In this document: positions 44,436 through 53,890 of the stretch, piece after piece
How the letters are laid out: every line of letters begins with the position of its first letter
Position numbering within the stretch: the first letter of the stretch is position 1
NCBI GenBank assembly: GCA_030847615.1
Contig: JAUMIR010000005.1
Span: 246,674,645 to 246,738,644, forward strand
Direction of reading: 5' to 3'
Origin: Gambelia wislizenii
Lineage: Eukaryota > Chordata > Lepidosauria > Squamata > Crotaphytidae
Length of the DNA: 64,000 bases
Notes under the pieces: model-generated
Database searches by the model: none
What the model was told of the DNA's origin: nothing
Seen by the model: the letters and a program-made list of their open reading frames with translations, nothing else
Program-made: the position numbers and the translations under genes

Positions 44436-46323
44436 CTCGGGGACGATCCCAGTGGGAGGAAGGCTATCCCGGTTCCTAAGCTCCTGGTTGAACTCCACCA
44501 CGGACAGGTGGGTCCTGAACACCATAGCAAACGGCTACAGGGTGGAGTTCAACTCAAGACCAAGGAACCGCTTCATCCCAGCACCCGTGCCCACCTGCCC
44601 ACAAAAGGCAAGGAATCTCAGGATAGCCATAGACCACCTGCTGGAGATCGACGCAATAGAACCAGTTCCAGACATGCAGCGTTTCTCAGGGGTGTACTCC
44701 TACTTCTTCACAGTGCCAAAAAAGGACGGGAGCCTCCGATCAGTCTTAGATCTAAAATTCACAAACTCATTTGTTACTTACAAGAGATTTCGAATGGAGA
44801 CCCTATCCTCAATAAGGGAGGCAGTCAGGAAAGGGGACTTTCTGGCCTCCCTAGATCTGTCAGAGGCATACATGCACATCGGGATGCACGAAGACAGCAG
44901 ACAGTTCCTCAGGTTTGCGTTCGGCGAGGAACACTACCAGTTCAAAGCGCTCCCGTTCGGCCTGGCCACTGCCCCAAGGGTGTTCACCAAGGTACTGGTG
45001 GTCCTCATCGCGCACCTCCGCTCCAAGGGCATACACCTTTATCCTTACCTGGACGACATCTTACTGAGGGCGTCGTCAAGGGCCAAGGCACGAAAAGACA
45101 TACAGGACACGATAGACTGCCTGCAGAGCCACGGCTTCCTTATAAACTTCAAGAAGAGCTCGCTCACACCATCACGGCAGCTGACGCACCTAGGAGTACA
45201 AATAGACACGGCGAGTTTCTCAGTCGCGCTCTCAAGAGAACGGCAAGCAACCATCCAGACGGAGGCGCGGCTAGTAAGCAAAAAACGGAGAGCCCCACTA
45301 GCATCCCTAGCACGGCTATTCGGCCTGATGATATCAGCAATCCAGGTGGTCCCCTGGGCCAGATTCCACTCAAGGCAGTTACAATCGGTCCTCCTACCGC
45401 ACCAGGACCTAATAACAAGGAAGGAAGACGCTATCCTGGAAATAACAAGTCCCCTCGCACAATCCCTGCTCTGGTGGACACGCACGGAAAACATAGCCAA
45501 GAGCTCCCCACTGGTAACCCCAACCCAGGTGGTGGTGACCTCGGATGCAAGCCTGAGGGGATGGGGAGCACACTGCCTAGACCAGGCGGTACAGGGCCTA
45601 TGGTCAACAGACGAAAGGAAACACAGCATAAACTGGCTGGAGCTACGAGCCGCAAGGCTGGCCCTACTCCACTTCACCCCACTCATTCGGGGCAGACACG
45701 TCCTCCTCCTGACAGACAACACAACAACACGCTCATACATAGCGAGACAAGGAGGATCGAGATCGAAGTCCCTGCACGCAGAGGCCGAACTACTCATGGC
45801 CTGGGCGGAATCAACGGTTCTCTCCCTGTCAGCCCAACACCTACAGGGAGAGACGAACACACAAGCGGACTTCCTGAGCAGACACACAGTCCTCCCAGGG
45901 GAGTGGGAACTCGACCAGGAGACCTTCTATCAGATTCAGGATGCCTTCGGGGAGATGGCGGTAGACCTCTTCGCGTCACCCTCGAACGCAAAGCTCCCAA
46001 GGTTCTTTTCAAGGTTCCCTCAGCCAGGAGCGGAAGGGACGGACGCACTTCGCTCGGCCTGGCCAAAGGATCTCCTATACCTGTTCCCCCCGTTTCCACT
46101 TCTGGGGAAGGTCTGTCGAAAGATTCGCCAGGAGAGGGCACAAGTGGTGTTGATAGCGCCTCACTGGCCCCGCCGCCCGTGGTTCTCAGAGTTAGCAGAG
46201 ATGGCGACCCAGCCCCCGCTGAGGCTCCAACCACACCGGAACCTACTACACCAGGGCCCAGTAAGCCACCCCGATGTAGAGTGGCTGAAGCTGACGGCTT
46301 GGAGACTGAACGGCGAACCCTAA
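44353..46323 (+). CDS. pol: D3 reverse transcriptase-RNase H polyprotein
   Basis: Frame +1 relative to gag; open from 44287, first ATG 44353, overlapping gag by 83 bp. RT: FTVPKKDGSLRSVLDLKF, FLASLDLSEAYMHI (first Asp, near 44853), LPFGLATAPRVF and the active-site YLDD near 45045-45056. RNase H: VVTSDASLRGWGAH (Asp), INWLELRAARLAL (Glu), LLLTDNTTTRSY (Asp) and GETNTQADFLSR (Asp), all four acidic residues present. C-terminal domain (from about 45950): AVDLFASPSNAKLPRFFSRF, GTDALRSAW, LFPPFPLLGKVCRKI, APHWPRRPWF. In DIRS elements this region has been compared with Dam methyltransferases; a DPPY-type motif is not clear here. It would copy the RNA into circular DNA. No stop or frameshift. Confidence 0.93.
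   Translation: MPRSQTHPPVGKGERSLNGTPPPASNPDSGTIPVGGRLSRFLSSWLNSTTDRWVLNTIANGYRVEFNSRPRNRFIPAPVPTCPQKARNLRIAIDHLLEIDAIEPVPDMQRFSGVYSYFFTVPKKDGSLRSVLDLKFTNSFVTYKRFRMETLSSIREAVRKGDFLASLDLSEAYMHIGMHEDSRQFLRFAFGEEHYQFKALPFGLATAPRVFTKVLVVLIAHLRSKGIHLYPYLDDILLRASSRAKARKDIQDTIDCLQSHGFLINFKKSSLTPSRQLTHLGVQIDTASFSVALSRERQATIQTEARLVSKKRRAPLASLARLFGLMISAIQVVPWARFHSRQLQSVLLPHQDLITRKEDAILEITSPLAQSLLWWTRTENIAKSSPLVTPTQVVVTSDASLRGWGAHCLDQAVQGLWSTDERKHSINWLELRAARLALLHFTPLIRGRHVLLLTDNTTTRSYIARQGGSRSKSLHAEAELLMAWAESTVLSLSAQHLQGETNTQADFLSRHTVLPGEWELDQETFYQIQDAFGEMAVDLFASPSNAKLPRFFSRFPQPGAEGTDALRSAWPKDLLYLFPPFPLLGKVCRKIRQERAQVVLIAPHWPRRPWFSELAEMATQPPLRLQPHRNLLHQGPVSHPDVEWLKLTAWRLNGEP
46254..46286 (+). promoter_or_regulatory. 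Candidate -1 frameshift signal between RT and recombinase
   Basis: GGGCCCA at 46254-46260 sits in RT phase as G GGC CCA, which fits the X XXY YYZ slippery rule. A perfect 6-bp stem follows (AGCCAC 46264-46269 with GTGGCT 46281-46286, 11-nt loop). A -1 shift here enters the recombinase frame directly. The spacer is only 3 nt and the stem is short, both below what is usual for efficient signals. Prediction only. Confidence 0.4.
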
Positions 46324-47351
46324 GGGATTGTGGCTACGACGAGAAAGTAATCGACACCCTTCTCGCTTCAAGACGCGCCTCAACCAAGCGGATATACCAA
46401 GCCACCTGGAAGGTGTTCTCGCAGTGGTGCTCCACGGAACAGATAGACCCGACCAAGGCCACAACGCGACACATCTTGGCCTTCCTGCAGAAGGGTCTCG
46501 ATAGCGGGCTTCGCCCAAACACCCTCAAGAGGCAAATGGCGGCTCTGGCGGCTTTCATCCCATGCCCCCAAGGCGGGAGAGTCTCAGCACACCCCCATGT
46601 GAAGAGATTCCTGAGAGGGGCCACCCTACTGGCCCCACCAGTGGCACACAGGTTCCCCTCTTGGAAACTCTCCCTGGTGCTCAAACAGCTCACCAAAGCC
46701 CCCTTCGAGCCTTTGAGGAAGGTCCCACTGAGAATCTTCTCACTCAAAGTGGCGTTCCTGATAGCAATAACGTCCGCAAGGAGGGTGTCCGAACTCACGG
46801 CACTCTCAGTTAGGGAACACCTGTGCTCCTTCGGCCCAGACTCAGTCTCCCTACGGCCAGACCCAGCATTCAGGCCAAAGGTGATCTCCGCCTTCCACGT
46901 CTCTCAGCAGATAGTCCTTCCGTCTTTCTGCCCCAATCCGGTTCACCCCACGGAAAAAATGTGGCACAAGCTGGATGTGAGAAGAGCGTTAAGGATATAC
47001 ATCAAACGCACGGCACCATTCAGGAGATGCGACTCCCTCTTCGTGTCCTTCAACCCCTCTTCGCTGGGGTCCCGGATCTCGAGACAGACACTAGCAACCT
47101 GGATTAAGGCGTGCATTTTCACAGCGTATGACGCGGCAGGAGTACCACGTCCGTCAGGGGTCGTGGCGCACTCAACGCGATCAGCAGCAACCTCGGCCGT
47201 ATTCTCAACGAATGCCCCCATCGCAGAGATATGCAGGGCGGCAACCTGGAGTAACCCCTCCACCTTCGTCAGACACTACAAGGTGGACAAGTTCAGATCC
47301 GCGGAGGCCACCTTCGGCAGAAGGGTCCTCCACGAGGTCATTCACCAATAG
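46261..47351 (+). CDS. D3 tyrosine recombinase (YR)
   Basis: Integrase of the DIRS element, which inserts the circular DNA by site-specific recombination. The start given is the codon after the candidate slippery site, because no ATG lies near the N-terminus; the frame is open from 44436, but that part runs over RT in another frame. Core-binding part: TLLASRRASTKRIYQATWKVF and RHILAFLQKGLDSGLRPNTLKRQ. Catalytic part: ITSARRVSELTAL (Arg I), LDVRRALRIYIKRTAPF, VVAHSTRSAATSAVF (His-x-x-Arg) and FVRHYKVDKF (Tyr codon 47277-47279). All key residues are present and no stop occurs. It overlaps the RT ORF by about 63 bp. The same protein is broken in D1 and D2. Confidence 0.9.
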
Positions 47352-47411
47352 CGTACACATTAAGTCTCAATAGCAGTCACCCCACCCGGGAACACCAGGG
47401 GCTTGGGTACG

Positions 47412-47520
47412 TCCCAATTGTACAGGATTGTTCCTGCCACCTACCACCTACAGAATGTTACATTGGGTACTTACCGTGAAGGTACCTTCTGTAGGGTAGT
47501 TGGCAGGAACAATCCGGCCC
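47412..47520 (+). repeat. Internal complementary region of D3
   Basis: The left half (CAATTGTACAGGATTGTTCC...CCACCTACAGAA) is complementary to the left end, and the right half (TGTTACATTGGGTACTTACC...GGCAGGAACAATCC) to the right end. They meet at about 47455, giving a circle junction AATGTAACA-TTCTG-TAGG. Confidence 0.92.
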
Positions 47521-47629
47521 ACCCAGTGACTGCACTAATTTTCTGTCTGTATTAACCTGTTGTGTTTTCTTAAAGATGAGCAAAAGGAGGAGTGTCTAAT
47601 CCAAATTTCTGGAGCTCTGCTAGTCAGAG
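47521..47629. other. D3 spacer between internal complementary region and right repeat
   Basis: No ORF. Contains AATTTTCTGTCTG and TGTTTTCTTAAAGATGAGC; function unknown. Confidence 0.5.
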
Positions 47630-47796
47630 AACTGAAGACCGCGTGGAAGAGAGAGAGGAGAACAAAGACTCTAGCTTCCGGGTCAAAGGTCTTCTTCCTG
47701 CTTCGAGCTGGGCGGTCCTAGCTTCCCAATTGTACAGGATTGTTCCTGCCACCTACCCTACAGAAGGTACCTTCACGGTAAGTACCCAATGTAACA
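47630..47796 (+). repeat. Right inverted terminal repeat and terminus of D3
   Basis: Complement of the left repeat up to 47771, then a right-end-only segment CACGGTAAGTACCCAATGTAACA. The next bases TTCTG belong to both element junction and target. Confidence 0.94.
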
Positions 47797-47905
47797 TTCT
47801 GGCAGTGCTGTTGGCAGGAGAGGAGAATACAGCATGTTTGGGGTGGGGCTTAATTTATTGGTGGGTTTTCCCCTCCACTTTCATGGTGGTGCTTCACTCC
47901 TAACC
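47797..47905. repeat. 109-bp direct repeat, right copy
   Basis: Identical to 41498-41606; continues rightward into the right end of the Tigger-like element. Confidence 0.95.
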
Positions 47906-47931
47906 CCCACAAATGGGAAGGGACGACTGTA

Positions 47932-48110
47932 CATAAACATGAATTTGTCAACTAATGTACAAGATTTTGTTGTGTTTTGGTGTAGAGGTAATGTGAGATA
48001 AGCAGTCTCATAGCTATCTATTTTTTCAGCCATTTAAAAACAGTTTACTCAGAATTTATATTTCACTTTTGTTACAATTGGGGTACAAACTTAAGATTAC
48101 TTGTTTCCTC
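47932..48110. other. No gene recognised
   Basis: Short unassigned stretch. Confidence 0.4.
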
Positions 48111-48340
48111 TGTGTATGTGTACCTGTGCATGCACATATGCCTTTTAGGGTGACCCCATTAATTTCAAAGGGTTTTCTTAGAAAAGGAATACTCTGGTGT
48201 TTTTGCCAGTTCCTTCCTCTGAAATATAGCCTACAGCACTTGGTATTCATTGGTGGTCTCCCATCCAAGTACTAACCAGAAGTAACCCTGCTTAGCTTCC
48301 CAGATCAGACAGGAATTGGTGCCTTTAGGATATTTAGGCT
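48111..48340 (-). repeat. 5S-rRNA-derived SINE
   Basis: On the minus strand: GAAGCTAAGCAGGGTTACTTC, TTAGTACTTGGATGGGAGACC (box A and box C area of 5S rRNA), then CCAATGAATACCAAGTGCTGTAGG and the AGAGGAAGGAACTGGCAA body. Confidence 0.9.
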
Positions 48341-48774
48341 AGGGTAGTAGGGTACTGATGTACTTTAGCTGCATTCCTCTTAATCTCAGCAGCTCTATAT
48401 GCACACTATTAGAGTAGCTTCTATTACATACTCATGGTGGGATGTGGTGGTAATTCAAATTAATACAAGTGATTGTAAATAAGGAGTTAGGAAATAATTC
48501 TAGATTTTTTAAAATTATAAGGCATTGTATGCATTTTTTAAAAGCTGAACTTTGATTATTCATCTAGGTTTCACACAGACATTGGCAATGAAACCGGCTT
48601 AGTTGATAGCATTTTAGTTCCCTGAAGATCTCATAACATAGGCTTACAGCAGAGTGTCTTCTCTCCAAGGAAGGAGAGAGAGAAAGGAGAGAAATTGACC
48701 TATAAGTCTGAGACAAGTACATAGGCATTTTAGTTTGTGTGTGTACATGTTGGTTCAAATCACCTGTTTACTTT
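48341..48774. other. No gene recognised
   Basis: AT-rich unassigned. Confidence 0.4.
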
Positions 48775-48960
48775 TGGTGACCACATGGATTTCACAGGGT
48801 TTTCTTAGGCAAGGAATACTCAGAGGTGGTTTTGCCAGTTCCTTCCTATAGCCTATAGCACCCGGTATCCATTGGTAGTCTCCCATCCAAATACTACCTA
48901 GAGTTGACCCTTCTTAGCTTCCAAGATCAGACATAAAAGCCATTGGGGACATCCCCCATA
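48775..48960 (-). repeat. 5S-rRNA-derived SINE
   Basis: Minus strand: GATCTTGGAAGCTAAGAAGGG, TTTGGATGGGAGACTACC, ACCGGGTGCTATAGGC, then the GGAACTGGCAAAACCACCTC body and a tail. Confidence 0.9.
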
Positions 48961-50469
48961 TGCTTGGATAAACTCCAAAGGTCAGCTCTATTTTAAATGC
49001 ATTGGTTATGTATTCATAAACCAATTATTTATTTTGTCTTTGGCTAGAAAGCTGTGGTAATAGGTCTTTTGCTGGAATGTTACAGCTATGTTTTCAACAT
49101 AAGAGCAGAGTAAATATACTTTAAATATCTTATATTTATAAATAAAATAAATAATGTTCACAGTGGGAAGCCTATTCCACTCTTATCCTCTCCTATTAAG
49201 AGCATGGCCTGATACCTTATTCAACGTGATACTCCTTTCAACCAGTAAAAGAGACATATGGATAAGCAGGATAGATGTTTTACTCTAGAGGGAAAGGGAT
49301 TATTTAAAGGGGTGGACAGGACTATTAGCTATAGAGGGTGAGAACAGCATGGTCTCTAGATGCTTTGTCTGCTGACAACACCACCACAGAACTAACTAGA
49401 ATATAAACATTTTGAGCTCATGCATTCTCGCACTGAGTCTGCTACTAAATAAATGTTTTCTTTTATAAGGATGAGAGAAAAGAGGAGATGTGTGTTTGAT
49501 GCATACTTAAATGCACTTAAAAGCACAGAATGATGTTTTATAAACAGTTTTATAAAAAAATAATTCACAGTTGCTGGTTTTTAAAATCACTTTCAAAACT
49601 TGCATTGTGTTGAGTTCTATTATAGTTGACAGCAAATTTGATTCCTTCTAGTGCAGTTTCCTGATTACAGAAAAGATGATGAAGAGCCTAGATGAATAAC
49701 TTTCAAGTACAGTATTTAATCTAGCTGGTATTTAGGACTTGTGTGATCATTTCAATGTTGTGGCCTTCATACAGAAGAGTATAACATCTCTTCCAGGACC
49801 TGTGAAAGTGCAGTAGATGCAAAACTATTTACTTGTCTTCACACAAGCAACAAATGAAGCTCATGTGTTTCTATTTCTAAGTTTTAGGCCATTCTTTTTA
49901 CAATCCAGTTCTTAGAAAACTCAGAAGAATAACAAGTAATGCAACAATGTATGATACATTAGTCACTCAAAACTGCATTTGTGTGTGAAGATCATATTGT
50001 TGTTATGAATTTCTGGAACCAGAGATGTGGAGCTGACTGAGCAGGGTGCTACATCTTCCACATGTTTGGTATTCATTGAGCATGTGCGTAGGTGCTCAGG
50101 GTAACATTGATAGTTGTGGCCATTCATTGCATTAATTTATGACATAGGGTGCAATACCCCCATTCTTGATTTTTAAGAGGTTTTCTGAGAAGGTGTTTGT
50201 CTTTAAAAGCGTAGGTCCCTTTGGTGCACTTTTTCCTTTTTCCATAGACCTGCTTGTTCTCCTGAGAGTTTGATCATCTGCCATAACCAGACAGTCCACA
50301 TAAGCTGTATTTGATTTTATTTGGGCATGTTTGTAAAATTTTCAGAATCCTGATTCTAGATGTGATTATCCATGATATATAGCAATGGTGAGCAGAACTT
50401 TGACTGTAGGTTGCATTGCTGTGGATCTGACTGGAGATGCAACTATACTTTTCCATCTTAGTTTGACCA
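48961..50469. other. No gene recognised
   Basis: About 1.5 kb AT-rich, no assignable ORF or repeat. Confidence 0.45.
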
Positions 50470-50660
50470 TGTGTATGTGATTGGATAAATACACGTGGCT
50501 AAGGCCAAGAGGACCTTGCTTCAAATACATGGTCAGTCACAAAGCTCATTAGGTGACCTTGGACAATTTACACTCTATCAGTGTAATCCTCTTCTGTGGT
50601 AGTTGTGGAGATGAAGAATGAGGCATTGTATGCACTGCCATGATGTCCTTTGGAGAAGGG
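50470..50660 (+). repeat. Old Sauria-like SINE
   Basis: Weak match to the Sauria SINE body: GGTGACCTTGGACAATTTACACTCTATCAG, followed by TGTGGTAGTTGTGGAGATGA. The head is badly degraded. Confidence 0.45.
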
Positions 50661-51034
50661 TGGGAAAACATAAGGAGGTGGGAGAGGTGGTGGTGGTGGT
50701 GGTGATGATGATGATGGTAGAACGTCCACTCTGCTTTTCAGTTGTTCCAGTGACTATTAAAATAGCCAGGGCAGAACAGCTGGTAAATGGAGTAGTGATC
50801 AGAGGCCAATCTTTCAAATCTGAAAACTGCTTCTACAACCACAGTAGTGTTGTTGAAGGATAGGAAAGAGCCTGTAGGATAAGTAGTCCAGCCCTTCAGC
50901 TGCTTTCGCAGCTTGATCTTGACTCCTATTCCTGGTTGGTTCCCCACAGTAGTCCTGCTTGAGATTCCAACTGTCCATATATGGCATCAGCAGCAGAGGA
51001 GGAGACAGCGGTGAGTCCCAGACCCTCCAACTCA
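50661..51034. other. No gene; short GGT/GAT repeat
   Basis: A GGTGGTGGTGGTGATGATGATGATGG run lies at about 50685-50716. Nothing else recognised. Confidence 0.6.
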
Positions 51035-51083
51035 ACTTTGCACAACATATGGTCTCTTCCAACTCTGCAATTCTATGATTCTA
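51035..51083 (+). repeat. CR1 extreme 3' end
   Basis: TGGTCTCTTCCAACTCTGCAATTCTATGATTCTAT in pieces at 51049-51083, as at the ends of the other CR1 copies. Confidence 0.8.
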
Positions 51084-52085
51084 TATCAAGGCTTCAGGTC
51101 TGCGTCTTACAAGTTCCACCTACCCCAGCCAGCTTATATGACTATGACAACTATCAGAGAAATAGCATTCCCAGTTTCTGTCCTGTAGTAATGTACTGAG
51201 TAGCCAAGCTGGTCATAGGTGCTAGGTGTTCGTAATGTCCATGTTATTAATTAACCTCTCCCATTAATTAACAGACTAGCAGAAAAAAGCTATGCAGAAA
51301 TGTGCTTATTTTATATAATTTCTGGATATTGCAGAATTTCTATTGTCTCAGTTCAGGAGTTCCTTTTTAAAAAGGTTTACTCTGCTCATAATAATGGTAG
51401 GGTCATAAGACCCCACTGCATATCTAAAGAAAATGTTGAAAATAGCTTATATTATATAATTTGGCCTAGATATGAGAGGACCAGCTGGTGTCTTGTGGAC
51501 ATTACTCCACAAGACAGTTTTGTCTGTCACCAATAAACCTAACCACAGGTTTCAACAAACAGTTTTGGGAAGATTTTCATGGTGAAAGATATCGGCTTTT
51601 TTTGTCTGCAGGATTAGAAAGAACAGTTGTAATATTTATACAAATGTACACTTTTACCAAGAAGAGTAGAAGAACATCCAGCAATTTAGAGAGAGAAATA
51701 TGTCATGTTGCGGTTTCAAATGTCCTAGTCAAACTGGCCACTGAGCCCATGCCATGGGGTCTCAAATTTTCAACTTTCCCTTTTCCTCATCTGTAGTTAC
51801 TACCGCTTGTTCCATAAAAATGAATACTGTGGGTTCTTGTGATTATGGGCTCTTAAGAGATGATATCTCTTGAGATCATCTAAGCTGCCAGCACCACTGT
51901 TTTTAACCCCCAAGAACCAATAGCTCAGTGGAAAGTTACTGGGGGAACTTACACACACAAGACAAAAGGTACATGAAAGTGTGTGGAAGAGAGGAGATAT
52001 ATGAAAGTTAAGCTTTTATTCTAAGTAAGCAATATACATTAGCAAAAGGTATATTTTACATGAAGACACCTTTATTTAGGGATTT
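51084..52085. other. No gene recognised
   Basis: Unassigned; open frames up to 102 codons without a domain. Confidence 0.4.
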
Positions 52086-52600
52086 TTAGGAGTACAGTAG
52101 CATCTTTGCACCTGCTGATTCACCATCTGCTGATCCAGTTATCCACAGATGGCAACAGCAGGAGGGGTGGATGGGGGAAGAAGGGGAGGAGGAGTAGATC
52201 TTGCCTCCCTTCACCCCGGGATTGCTGCCATGGTGGGAATGGCAACGGGGGGGGGGCGAAGGGAGGGGAGGAGTAGATCTTGCCTCCCTTCGTCCCTGGG
52301 ATTTATCCCAGGATCGCTCCCATGGCGGGAATGGTGACACAGGGGCGAAGGGAGGAGAGGAATAGATCTTGCCTGCCTTCTCCCCCAGGATCACTCCTGT
52401 GGTGGGAATGGGGATGCAGGGCGAAGGGTGGGGAGGAGTAGATCTCACCTCCCTTCTTCCTTGGCCCCCGGGATCACTCCCGTGGCAGGAATGGCGACAG
52501 GGGTGTTTGCTATTATCTGTGGATTTCATTAACCAAGGAGGACCCTGGAACCAATCCTCTGTGTATATGGGGGTCCTACTGTAGTACAAGTTCAAACAAC
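52086..52600 (+). mobile_element. MITE with internal GC-rich minisatellite
   Basis: Ends AGTACAGTAGCAT and CCTACTGTAGTAC are inverted. The inside has about five units of roughly 65-90 bp with GGATYGCTSCCATGGYGGGAATGG...GGGCGAAGGGAGGGGAGGAGTAGATCTTGCC. The right part (TGCTATTATCTGTGGATTTCATTAACC) matches 39205-39235, so both are one family. Confidence 0.78.
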
Positions 52601-52984
52601 AGCCTACGTAATCCACAAGTTGTCATGCTAGTGGCTACTACTGTCCCCATGCAGCTCATTTGCATTCTATTTTGTTTCTGCCCACCTAGTCTACCATCTC
52701 TACGGTTTTACAGCACATTGGACAGCCCACTTTGGCATCAACCACAAAGCTGACAATGAGCTAGTAACTCTGAGTTCCAATTCATACTACTTAGTACTAA
52801 CAGATATTCATCCAGCAAAAGATGTGATTAAAAAAAAAGATTTGTTGAAGAATGGAAAGCATCATTCATAGTCATCCATTCACAGTTTTGAAGAATCAGA
52901 TTCTTGTCAGTGTCTCAAGATAACTCTGTCTTCACTTGATTTCATTGGTGGCTAATAATTATTCCATTTCAGCATCAGATTGTG
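52601..52984. other. No gene recognised
   Basis: Unassigned. Confidence 0.4.
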
Positions 52985-53125
52985 CAGTCAGATCATCAGC
53001 TCCCATTCCCACCATGGGAACAATCCCAGGGGCGAAGGGAGGCAAGATCTACTCCTCCTCCCATCCACCCCTCCCGTTGTCGCCATCTGCGGATAACTGA
53101 ATCAGCAGATGGTGAATCAGCAGAA
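52985..53125 (-). mobile_element. Fragment of the minisatellite MITE, inverted
   Basis: Reverse complement of 52095-52240: GGCGAAGGGAGGCAAGATCTACTCC, CGCCATCTGCGGATAACTG, AGCAGATGGTGAATCAGCAG. Confidence 0.8.
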
Positions 53126-53489
53126 TCAGCCTCAGCTCAAATAATTACAATAGCTATAACAGTAGAATTAGAGATCAAAACCAAAAGAAGAGGTCATGAA
53201 CGTAGTTTTCAAAACCTAGACTGCAGCTCTGGTATCTATTCCCATATTACTATATTTTTTAAGTGTGGTATGGCAGTCATGGGAAACATTCTCATTTATA
53301 TATGACCAACACTAAGGAAAATTGGTCATCTTTCTGCAGTGCAAAAGTTGTGCCTTCATTTCCATCACACCTCACCAAATTCTAATATAGTATATGTGGT
53401 TCAGGATAAGGCTAAGAATAACCTGCATTTTGATTAAGAGGAGAAAAATTAGATGTTATGAGGTCCATTTTTTAAAATCTTGTGGTAAC
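53126..53489. other. No gene recognised
   Basis: Unassigned. Confidence 0.4.
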
Positions 53490-53890
53490 TCTATCATAGA
53501 GTTGGAAGGAGCCTCATGGGCCATTGAGTCCAACCCTCTGCTCAGTGCAGGATCTCCATCTAAAGCATGCTCAGCAGGTAGCTGTCCACCCTCTTTTTGA
53601 AAACACCCAGAGCAGAAAACCACACCACCACTTTAGGCAATTGGTTCTATTGCCAAACCACCCTTACTGTTAGAATGTTCCTTCTAATGTTCAATCAAAA
53701 TCTACTCTAACATAAAATCATTAGACCTCATCTACCATCTGGGGCAGCAGAGAACAGGCCTGCTTCCTCCTCTCTATGTCAGCCTTTGGGCTCTTTAGAG
53801 TGCAGTCATATCACCCTCAATCTTCTCTTCGAAATAGCAGGCCTGCATGACTATTGGGAGATTAGGCCCTTTCTAAGTAACCTCTCTACC
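53490..53890 (-). mobile_element. Old CR1/L3-like 3' end
   Basis: Begins ATCATAGAGTTGGAAGGAGCC and GAGTCCAACCCTCTGCTCAG, then GGCAGCAGAGAACAGGCCTGC. Clearly related to CR1 but more diverged than the others. Confidence 0.8.

Larger units (their letters stand above)
41606..47796 (+). mobile_element. DIRS-type retrotransposon D3, near-intact
   Basis: Inverted terminal repeats (41645-41785 with 47630-47771), gag, RT-RNase H, tyrosine recombinase and an internal complementary region are all present, and each ORF is open across its conserved domains. It lies inside a Tigger-like DNA element, so it is younger than that element. It is flanked by 109-bp direct repeats. The left end carries extra 13-bp units. 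Of the DIRS copies in the window, only this one could be autonomous. Confidence 0.93.
40353..47929. mobile_element. Tigger-like non-autonomous DNA element, host of D3
   Basis: CAGTTGTCCCTTCCCATTTG at 40353 is mirrored by CAAATGGGAAGGGACGACTG ending 47929, and TA flanks both (40351-40352 and 47930-47931). This is the terminal repeat and target pattern of pogo/Tigger elements. Without the nested CR1 (41052-41327) and D3 with one 109-bp copy (6.3 kb), its own sequence is about 1.0 kb. No transposase is seen. Confidence 0.82.

Noticed and set aside
44508..46250. First ~600 codons of the 947-codon frame as a protein
   Set aside because: This part runs over the conserved RT-RNase H in another frame; its text has no domain. 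Only the part after about 46260 is kept as the recombinase, and the open frame is reported as a finding.
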